Under the pieces are notes generated by a model. That model was not told where the DNA came from. It worked only from the letters and a program-made list of their open reading frames with translations, and did not search any database. Positions 57,212 to 64,000 of a stretch of 64,000 nt of DNA are shown here, piece by piece. Origin of the DNA: Burkholderiales bacterium (GTDB lineage Bacteria > Pseudomonadota > Gammaproteobacteria > Burkholderiales > Burkholderiaceae_C); assembly GCA_016702555.1 (NCBI GenBank), contig JADJDV010000005.1, forward strand, positions 124,001-188,000, given 5' to 3'. Positions within the stretch are counted from its first letter, which is position 1. The number at the start of each line of letters is the position of its first letter. Position numbers and translations under genes: made by a program.

Positions 57212-58375
57212 GTGACCGACCTGAGCAAAATCACCTGCATCGAAGACCTGCGCCTGCTGGCCAAGCGCCGCGTGCCGCGCATGTTCTACGACTACGCCGA
57301 TTCGGGCAGCTGGACCGAGGGTACCTACCGCGCCAACCAGAGCGACTTCCAGAATATCCTGCTGCGTCAGCGCGTGGCGATCAACATGGAGAGCCGCAGC
57401 ACGGCGACCACCATGATCGGCCAACCGGTCAGCATGCCGGTGGCGCTGGCGCCGACGGGGTTGACGGGCATGCAGCACGCCGATGGCGAGATCGCCGCCG
57501 CGCGCGCGGCCAAGGCGTTTGGCGTGCCCTTCACGCTGTCGACCATGAGCATCTGCTCGATCGAGGACGTGGCAAGCCAAGCCGGCAAGGGCTTCTGGTT
57601 CCAGCTCTACGTGATGCGCGACCGCGACTTCATCGAGCGCCTGATCGATCGCGCCAAGGCAGCTGGCTGCGGCGCGCTGGTGATCACGCTGGATTTGCAG
57701 ATCCTGGGCCAGCGCCACAAGGACATCAAGAACGGCCTCTCGACGCCGCCCAAGCCGACGCTCGCCAACCTGATCAACCTGGCCACCAAACCGCGCTGGA
57801 TCCTGGGGATGGCGGGCACGCCCCGGCGCAAGTTCGGCAACATTCACGGCCACGTCAAGGGCGTGACCGACATGAGCAACCTGGGCGCCTGGACGGCCGA
57901 TCAGTTCGACCCGCGCCTGAACTGGGGCGACGTGGAATGGATCAAGAAGCGCTGGGACGGCAAGATCATCCTCAAGGGCATCATGGAGCCGGAGGACGCG
58001 CGCCTGGCGGTCGATTCGGGCGCCGACGCGCTGATCGTCAGCAACCACGGCGGCCGCCAGCTCGACGGCGCGCCCTCGGCCATCGCCGCACTGCCCTCCG
58101 TCGTCGATGCCGTGGGCAGCCAGATCGAGGTGCACATGGACAGCGGCATCCGCAGCGGCCAGGACGTGCTGAAAGCCTGGGCGCTGGGCGCGCGCGGCAC
58201 CTACATCGGCCGCGCCTTCCTGTGGGGACTGGGCGCAGCGGGCGAAGCCGGCGTGACGAAGGCGCTGCAGATCATCCACAAGGAACTCGACCTGACAATG
58301 GCCTTCTGCGGCCACACGCAGATCGGGACAGTGGACAAGAGCATCTTCAGGCCGGGGACGTATCCGACCGCGTAG
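57212..58375 (+). CDS. lldD: FMN-dependent L-lactate dehydrogenase / alpha-hydroxy-acid oxidase
   Basis: A 387-residue FMN flavoprotein that oxidises an L-2-hydroxy acid, most likely L-lactate to pyruvate. The opening (ITCIEDLRLLAKRRVPRMFYDYADSGSWTE) and the catalytic SNHGGRQLDGAPS, with His279 as the base, are diagnostic. Phosphate binding of FMN is in MDSGIRSGQDVLKAWALGARGTYIGRAFLWG. It starts at GTG 57212 with GAGAGG upstream. Other L-hydroxy acids such as mandelate or glycolate remain possible. Confidence 0.92.
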   Translation: MTDLSKITCIEDLRLLAKRRVPRMFYDYADSGSWTEGTYRANQSDFQNILLRQRVAINMESRSTATTMIGQPVSMPVALAPTGLTGMQHADGEIAAARAAKAFGVPFTLSTMSICSIEDVASQAGKGFWFQLYVMRDRDFIERLIDRAKAAGCGALVITLDLQILGQRHKDIKNGLSTPPKPTLANLINLATKPRWILGMAGTPRRKFGNIHGHVKGVTDMSNLGAWTADQFDPRLNWGDVEWIKKRWDGKIILKGIMEPEDARLAVDSGADALIVSNHGGRQLDGAPSAIAALPSVVDAVGSQIEVHMDSGIRSGQDVLKAWALGARGTYIGRAFLWGLGAAGEAGVTKALQIIHKELDLTMAFCGHTQIGTVDKSIFRPGTYPTA

Positions 58376-58429
58376 AGCACGCGCCATTGGCGTGCAGACG
58401 GGGTAACGGATTTATCGACCCAGTGGTGC

Positions 58430-58909
58430 TCAACACCAGCGCCGCACGCGTGCCACATAGCGCGCGTAGTCGTCACCAAAACGCTCTCGCATGACGCGCT
58501 CCTCGGGGCCAATCTGCAGCGCGTTCAGTGCCAGCACCGCCAGCAGCGGCCCCGCCACCAGCGCCGCCGCGTTGCCCAGCCACACGCCCCAGCCGATCAG
58601 CACCAGCAGCATGCCCAGGTACATCGGGTTGCGCGTGTACTGGTAGATGCCGCCGATGACCAGGCTGCTGGTGCGCTGCGGCGCCAGCGGATTGATGGTG
58701 GTGCGAGCCCGTTTGAACTCGCGCACCCCGGCCAGCGCGATCAGGCCGCCCGCCAGCGCCAGGCTGAGCGCGATCACCCACACCCACCACGCAGCACCGC
58801 GCGGCCACCACTGCGCCTGCGGCAGCCACCGGGCCAGCGCCCACATCAGCGCGGCGCAGGCCAGGTCGATCAGCGGCGGCGGGATGCGGTGTTCGAGCCA
58901 GCGTGGCAT
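58430..58909 (-). CDS. isoprenylcysteine carboxyl methyltransferase-like membrane protein
   Basis: A 159-residue membrane protein of the ICMT/PEMT-like family. Four hydrophobic segments precede the SAM-binding region YQYTRNPMYLGMLLVLIGWGVWLG, and the C-terminus EERVMRERFGDDYARYVARVRRW closes the active site in this family. The substrate in bacteria is unknown. It is convergent with lldD and lies 28 bases after the DUF349 gene on the same strand. Confidence 0.9.
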   Translation of the reverse strand: MPRWLEHRIPPPLIDLACAALMWALARWLPQAQWWPRGAAWWVWVIALSLALAGGLIALAGVREFKRARTTINPLAPQRTSSLVIGGIYQYTRNPMYLGMLLVLIGWGVWLGNAAALVAGPLLAVLALNALQIGPEERVMRERFGDDYARYVARVRRWC

Positions 58910-58937
58910 GGCACAGACGAGGCCGCCGCGCGCTCAA

Positions 58938-61900
58938 TCAGCGCCGCAACAAGGCCTTCAAGGCATTCTGCAAGCGCCGGGCGGCCGCGTCGTCGTGCGG
59001 CGCGGCCATCACGGCCGCTGCGTCCTGGCCCCAGGTCTGCGCGGGAGCCGGGTCATTGCGGCGTGTGAGCAGCTGCAGTTGCAGCGCGCGGCGCGCGTCG
59101 AGGTGTTCGGCCGGGGTCGGCACTTCGGCGGCCATTTCCAGGCGCAGCAGCGATTCGGCGGCCTGGTCGGCGGCGCCCGCGGCGGTGCCGATCGCCTGCG
59201 TCCAGGCCGTGCGCACCGCCGGTGTGACGGCGCGGCCAAGCTCCTGCACGCTGGGCACCTGATCGGGCTGGCGGTCGGACCAGGCACCAAGCAGTTGCGT
59301 CAGCGCCTCGCCGTGCGCCTGCGCGGCCAGCTTGCGCAGCTGCGCCTGCGCCTGCTCGACCGCGTCGCGCTGGGCGCGGAAGGCGGCATCGCCCAGGCGC
59401 GGTCCGCGCTCTTCACGCGGGCCGCGATCGCCGAAGCGGCCACCATCACGCCGGTCACCAAAGCGGCCGCCGCCATCGCGGCGATCGCCACCGGGGCCGC
59501 CGCGCGCACCTCGGTCGCCCGGGCGGCCATCGCGCCGGTCGCCAAACTTGCCGCCACGACCACCAGCGGCTGGCTCCTCGCGCCGCGCGCCGGGGCGATC
59601 GTCGCCCCGCATGGCGATGAGCGGCTTGGCGGGCTTGGGCGCGGGGGCCGGTGCGGCCGCGGCGGCATCACCCTCGCCGGCCTCGGCTTCGGGTGCCGCA
59701 GCAGGTGCGTCGCCTACCTCCTCAGTGGCGGGGGGCGCAGCCTCGGCGCTGGCAGGCGCGGGCGGCTTCGCGTCAGCGGCAGCGGCCTGCCCGCGCGTGG
59801 CGGCTTCAAGCTGCGCCATGGCGGCGCGGATCTTCTGCGCGTCGCCGCTGGCGTTGGCGGCTTCCAGCGCCTTGGCGGCGTCGAGCACGGCGCGGTCGTG
59901 CGCGCTCATGGCCGCCTGCTGGCGCTCGCGCTCGGCGCCTTTTCGGTTGAAGGCTTCGTCGAGGGGTTTGCGGAAGGCGTCCCACAGGCGCTGCTCGTGC
60001 TTGCGATCCAGCGGCACGGCCTGCGCCTCGGCCTGCCAGCGCTGCTGCAGCTGCCTGACGGCATCGATGCGCAACTGCGGCGCGGCGCCCAGCGCCTCGG
60101 CCTCCTGGATCAACGCCTGGCGGCGCCCGGTGCTGAGTTTTTGCTCGACTTCCAAGGGCACCGCCGCCTGATGGATGGCCTCCTTCCAGAGCGGCTGCAG
60201 TTCCGCGAACTGTTTTTCCGACAGGTGCCCGGCGTTGCGCCAGCGCTCGGAGAACTGGTGAATCTGTCGATTGACGGCCTTCCAGTCGGCGCCCGCGCCG
60301 CCCGACTGGCCGGCACTCCAGGCCTTGACTTCCTCGATCAGCGCCAGCCGCTGCGCGCGGTGTTCGGCCGCCTGTGCACGCACCTCGCTGATCCAGGCGT
60401 CGACGAACTTGTGCGCGGCGTTGACGGCGCGGTCAAAGCGCTTCCACAGTGCGTGGTTGGGCGCGCCGCCCTGGTCGGCGGCCTTCCACTCCTCGCGCAG
60501 CTTGCGGATCGCGTCCTGCAGCTTGCGGCCACCCATGGCGGGGACGAGCTCGTAGCCGGCTTCCGGTGTATTGGCGGCAGGTGCGTCGGCAGCGGATGCA
60601 TCGGCATCCGCCGCTTCCGTCGCCTCTGCAGCGGGTTCGGGGCTGGTCGACGCCTCGGCCTCAGCCGTTGCACCGGCCGGCTCGGGTGCAGCTTCCGCTT
60701 GGATATCGACCGGCGCGGCCGCATCGGCGGGCGCGCCGACGTTGGCAGGTTCGACGGCCGATTCGTCCGCTGGCGCCACGGCCTCGGGCGATGCGGCCTC
60801 GGGCGCCGCTGCATCGGCCATCGGAGCCGCCGTCTCAGACGCCTCACCGGCTTCGACCACCGCTTCGTCCGCCGCCTTGGCCGGCGCGGCACCCTTGATC
60901 CTGCGCTTGACCAGCAGCGCCTCGGCCCGCGCCACCAGCTGCTCGCGCACCTTGTCGGCGCTCCAGCGCTGCCAGCCTTCCAGCTCGCCGGCGGAGACCA
61001 GCGCGGCGTGCACGCGCGCCTCCAGCGCGTCGTCGATCAGGCGGCCGTGGGCCTTCAGCGACTGGCGCAGCGCGTTGGTGGCGCTGTGCATGTTCTTGGT
61101 GTGGCCGGCGGCCACCGCCTGCTCCAGCAGCATCACGCCGGCCTCGACCGCCTTGCTGGCGGCGGCGCGTTGCTCGGGGTCGATCTTGGGCCGCGCCGGC
61201 TTGTCGGCGGCGGCGGTGGCGGCGGTGGCGGCGTCATCGGGTGCCGGGCCGCGCGCGGCGCGCAGCTCGTCGGCCCACACCGGCACCGGCGGCAGCGCCG
61301 CGCTGGCGTCCTGCGCCGCGGCCAGCGCCTGCGCCAGTGCCGCGCTGAAGGCGTCCCACACGGCGGCCAGCTGGCTTTGTGCGGCCTCCAGCTGCGGCGG
61401 GTAGCGTGCGTCCAGGCTGCCCCAGTGCGCGTCGGCCATCAGCTCGGCGGCCTGGTGGCGCCAGTGCTCGACGTCGGCGGTCAGCCCGGCCTGCTGCGCC
61501 TCGGCGTCGGCCAAGGGTTTGGTGGACAGCAGCTCGATGCGCTGCGCCAGCAGCACGGCGGCCTCGCGCTGCACCATCAGGCGCTGCTGCACGTCCTCGA
61601 CGGCCTTGATGCGCTGCGCCAGCTCGGCGCGCAGGCCGGCCAGCGGCTCGCGCGACAGCGGCGCACCGGCACGGGCGGCGTCGCGCTGCCAGGCCATGGC
61701 GTCGGCGATGTTCAGGCGCGCGGCAGCCAGCAAGGCCTCGGCCTTGGCCTGCCATTCGGCGGCCACCGCCTCCTGGCCCTTGGCGCGGCGCAACTCGTCG
61801 AGCTTTTCGCGCAGTGCCTTGGCGGCACCCTTGTCCTTGGCCGAGAGCTCCTTGAACACCTCCTGCATCTGTTCGAGCGGCGGCTCGCTGGCCAGCCATT

Positions 61901-62045
61901 CGCGCACGCGCTGGGCGCGCTCGCCGGACGTGGCGGCGGAAAACGCGCCGCCCGTCAGCGCGTCGAGCGGATGCATCTCGGGCGCCTTGGGCGCGGCGGC
62001 CGGCTCGGTCTGCGGGTCTTTGGAATCGCGGGAAAAAGGGAACAT
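58938..62045 (-). CDS. DUF349 domain protein with an RGG-rich tract
   Basis: A 1035-residue, largely helical protein with several DUF349-type repeats (WRNAGHLSEKQFAELQPLWKEAI and similar) and long coiled coil. Low-complexity Ala/Pro/Glu linkers lie around residues 385-500 and 735-800. A tract of GGRGGKFGDRRDGRPGDRG type repeats lies at about 815-880, an RGG-like composition. The function of DUF349 proteins is not established. The frame continues upstream to 62294 but the family-like start MFPFSRDSKDPQTEP at 62045 is preferred; no strong Shine-Dalgarno is visible. Confidence 0.85.
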   Translation of the reverse strand: MFPFSRDSKDPQTEPAAAPKAPEMHPLDALTGGAFSAATSGERAQRVREWLASEPPLEQMQEVFKELSAKDKGAAKALREKLDELRRAKGQEAVAAEWQAKAEALLAAARLNIADAMAWQRDAARAGAPLSREPLAGLRAELAQRIKAVEDVQQRLMVQREAAVLLAQRIELLSTKPLADAEAQQAGLTADVEHWRHQAAELMADAHWGSLDARYPPQLEAAQSQLAAVWDAFSAALAQALAAAQDASAALPPVPVWADELRAARGPAPDDAATAATAAADKPARPKIDPEQRAAASKAVEAGVMLLEQAVAAGHTKNMHSATNALRQSLKAHGRLIDDALEARVHAALVSAGELEGWQRWSADKVREQLVARAEALLVKRRIKGAAPAKAADEAVVEAGEASETAAPMADAAAPEAASPEAVAPADESAVEPANVGAPADAAAPVDIQAEAAPEPAGATAEAEASTSPEPAAEATEAADADASAADAPAANTPEAGYELVPAMGGRKLQDAIRKLREEWKAADQGGAPNHALWKRFDRAVNAAHKFVDAWISEVRAQAAEHRAQRLALIEEVKAWSAGQSGGAGADWKAVNRQIHQFSERWRNAGHLSEKQFAELQPLWKEAIHQAAVPLEVEQKLSTGRRQALIQEAEALGAAPQLRIDAVRQLQQRWQAEAQAVPLDRKHEQRLWDAFRKPLDEAFNRKGAERERQQAAMSAHDRAVLDAAKALEAANASGDAQKIRAAMAQLEAATRGQAAAADAKPPAPASAEAAPPATEEVGDAPAAAPEAEAGEGDAAAAAPAPAPKPAKPLIAMRGDDRPGARREEPAAGGRGGKFGDRRDGRPGDRGARGGPGGDRRDGGGRFGDRRDGGRFGDRGPREERGPRLGDAAFRAQRDAVEQAQAQLRKLAAQAHGEALTQLLGAWSDRQPDQVPSVQELGRAVTPAVRTAWTQAIGTAAGAADQAAESLLRLEMAAEVPTPAEHLDARRALQLQLLTRRNDPAPAQTWGQDAAAVMAAPHDDAAARRLQNALKALLRR

Positions 62046-62175
62046 TGCAGAGAAATGCTTGAGATGGCGCGGCGCGCCGACGTTGGCGCCGCCAAGGGCG
62101 TATTTTCGCCCGGTTTTGTCGAAGCCTATTTGCGGTCTTGCGCACAGTGCGCGGGACGTGATCGCGGACAGGCAC

Positions 62176-64000
62176 TCAGCGCGCGGCCAGCGACAATTCG
62201 GCGCGTGGCGACCAGGGGGCCGGCGCCCCGGCGGCAGCGCTGCCGGCGGCCGCTGGCGCGGGTGCGCTGGCGGCCGCACCCGTGCGCGCGGCACCGAGGA
62301 ACAGGCGCTCGGCCGGCAGCTTCTTGCCCGCCAGGTAATCCTTCACCGCCACGCCGCGCTGCAGCGCCAGCTGGCGCATGGCGTCGTCGGTGATCTCGAT
62401 GTGCGTCAGCAGCAGGCGCTCCATCTCGGGCACCGGCAGGTCGCGCAGCATGCCGACGGCGTTGCGCGGCTTGTCGGGAATGTCGGCGCGGCGGTACAGG
62501 CGTTTGAGCAGCTCCGGATATTCGGCATCGGCCACAGCGCTGGGACGCGCACCGACGACGGCATCCGCGGCGCTCGCCGGCGCGGCTGCCGGCGTGGGCA
62601 CCGATGCCGCTGGCGTCGATGGCGCTGCCACCGCACCGCCGCTTGCCGCGCGCTTTTCCGCCGCCACCAAGGCCAGCAGGCGCTGGCGCTTGTAGGGATC
62701 GCGCTCGGCCTCCAGCCGCGCGGTACCGACCACGGTGAGCTGGAGCTGCGGCCGGTCGGCCAGCGCCTTGGCCACCTTGTCGAGCTGTTCGCGCGCCTTG
62801 GCCCCCAGCTCGGCACTGCCGGGCGCAAAGGCAACGTGCGACATGTCCTCACCGCCGGCACCGCCCAGCGCGCGCGCCAGCAGCGTGAATGGCGCCGTGA
62901 TGGCGCGGCCGATCAGGCCCACGATGGCCTTGAAGATGATCGGCCCGACCGAGAACTGCGGATCGTTCAGCGAACCGCTGATCGGCAGGTCCAGATCGAT
63001 CACGCCCTGGCTGTCGGCCAGCAGTGCGGTCGCCAGCTTGACCGGCAGGCTGGCCGGCGCGCCGGCCACCGGCTCGCCGAACTCGAGCTGGTTCAGCACC
63101 AGCTTGTTGGTCGCCGTCAGGCGGCCGTCGGGCTGCACCACGTAGGCCACGTCCATGCTGAGCTTGCCGCGCTCGATGCCGTGGCCGGCGTACTTGACCG
63201 CATACGGCGACAGCGGCGGCAGCTCCAGATCGCTCACCTTGGCCTGGATGTCCAGCGCCAGCGGCTTGGCCAGCGGGTTGAGCTTGCCCTTGATCTGCAG
63301 CGCGGCCGAGCCCTCGGCGCGGCCCGTGAGCTGCAGCTCGGCCATCTGCGGCGCGCCGGTCGGCGCCACCGAACTGAAAGCGCCCAGGCTGCCGTTCAGA
63401 TCGCTCAGGTCGGCCGAATAGTTGGGCCGGATGAAGCGGTCGGAAAACGCCACCCGCCCATTGGCCAGGCGCAGCGGGCCAACGCGGATCACCGGCGCCA
63501 TCGGATCGACCGGCGCCGCGACCGCCACCGGCGCGCTGGGCGCCGTCGGGGCCGCGCCCGAGTCCGCCGTGCCGCTGAACTCGCCCGCGGCCGGCATCGT
63601 GGACGCGGGCGCGCGCGTGGCAGCAGCAGTGGCGGGCGCCGCGGCGGCGGCCTCCGCCGGCGGCGGACTTGAGCACATCCTGCAGGTTGATGCGGCCATT
63701 GGGGTGGATGATCAGGCGCGCGTAGAAGTCCGACAGCAGCGTGTCCTTGACCTCGACCTGCATCGGCTTGGCCGGCTCGATCTGCACATCGAGGCCGCCC
63801 AGGCGCAGCTGCTTCCAGCTCAGCAGTTCCTCGCCCAGGCTGCCGGAGCGCGTGCCGACAGCGCGGCTGGCGGCGGGTGCCAGTGCCGCCTGCGAGCCGC
63901 CCGCCGCACTGGCGGCGGCCAGCGGACGCGCCGGCGCCGCGGCCGTGGTGGTGCTGCCGCCGCCCAGCTGGCGCTGCGTGTTTGACGCCGCGCCCGCGGC
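62176..64000 (-). CDS. DUF748/AsmA-like protein, 3' part, with an apparent frameshift; runs off the right edge
   Basis: The C-terminal end of a large DUF748-type envelope protein. The part nearest the right edge reads SWKQLRLGGLDVQIEPAKPMQ and LLSDFYARLIIHPNGRINLQDVLKS. It then loses sense (GGGRRRGARHCCCHARAR), while the +1 frame continues with PPPAEAAAAAPATAAATRAP and the long conserved FSDRFIRPNYSADLSDLNGSLG, LSMDVAYVVQPDGRLTATNKL and an OmpA-like end (AFAPGSAELGAKAREQLDKVAKALADRP). The shift lies in a GC-rich triplet run at about 63656-63672, where an indel error in sequencing is also easy. DUF748 proteins are linked to lipid transport or envelope organisation; the role here is inferred. 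Confidence 0.8.

Noticed and set aside
58647..62393. A 1248-codon plus-strand frame across the DUF349 gene
   Set aside because: Repetitive Gly/Arg/Leu composition, no ribosome site, antisense to a better-supported gene.

Overview
The window is GC-rich, densely coded chromosomal DNA with a gene set typical of Burkholderiales, probably the family Comamonadaceae: a long AcnA aconitase, RF2 with a frameshift site, PepN followed by Fbp, YajQ, DUF2164, a DUF349 protein, circularly permuted ATP-grasp/alpha-E genes, and a PilE/PilW/PilX/PilV pilin cluster. I infer this from gene families only; I cannot name a genus. No rRNA, tRNA or CRISPR array is visible.

Layout. 1-8.4 kb holds two related ATP-grasp/alpha-E loci on either side of comEC. 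One is split into two genes on the minus strand. The other is a single fused gene on the plus strand, followed by a transglutaminase-like gene. A 270-bp structured inverted-repeat element sits between the fused gene and the transglutaminase gene. 8.4-15.6 kb holds a RidA protein, an MFS transporter, RmuC, a 2-hydroxyacid dehydrogenase, a RES/Xre toxin-antitoxin pair, an FAD monooxygenase and an AhpD-like protein. 15.6-27.5 kb is mostly housekeeping: acnA, a macro-domain protein, the tRNA hydroxylation protein TrhP, an MFS transporter, murB, DUF2164, yajQ, a periplasmic retropepsin-like protease, plsY, ybaK and tas. 27.5-32 kb encodes a complete binding-protein-dependent ABC importer of the ferric iron/phosphonate class. 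32-42 kb has a damaged acyl-CoA synthetase gene, a hydrolase, prfB with its +1 frameshift site, pepN-fbp, an unknown 542-residue protein and a transporter remnant. 42-52 kb has a bacterial alpha-2-macroglobulin gene followed by pbpC, which is broken by a REP-like doublet, and then glutathione reductase. 52-57 kb is a six-gene minor pilin cluster whose last two genes are strikingly AT-rich. 57-64 kb has an L-lactate dehydrogenase-like gene, a small membrane methyltransferase, a DUF349 protein with an RGG-rich tract, and the 3' part of a DUF748/AsmA-like gene.

How the genes connect. ComEC and the type IV pilin cluster belong to the same process, uptake of DNA across the envelope. Alpha-2-macroglobulin and PBP1C are a known periplasmic pair, but here the PBP1C transpeptidase domain is cut off. 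Several reading frames look damaged: the acyl-CoA synthetase (repeat insertion plus a 1-base shift), pbpC (repeat doublet with a stop), the DUF748 gene (frameshift in a GC-rich triplet run) and the DASS transporter (only the C-terminus left). This means either active gene decay driven by small palindromic repeats, or some indel error in the assembly.

The strongest candidates for something new are the TIR-bounded structured element at 7137-7406, the REP-like insertions in two genes, the AT-rich oversized PilX/PilV pair, and the RGG-rich DUF349 protein.
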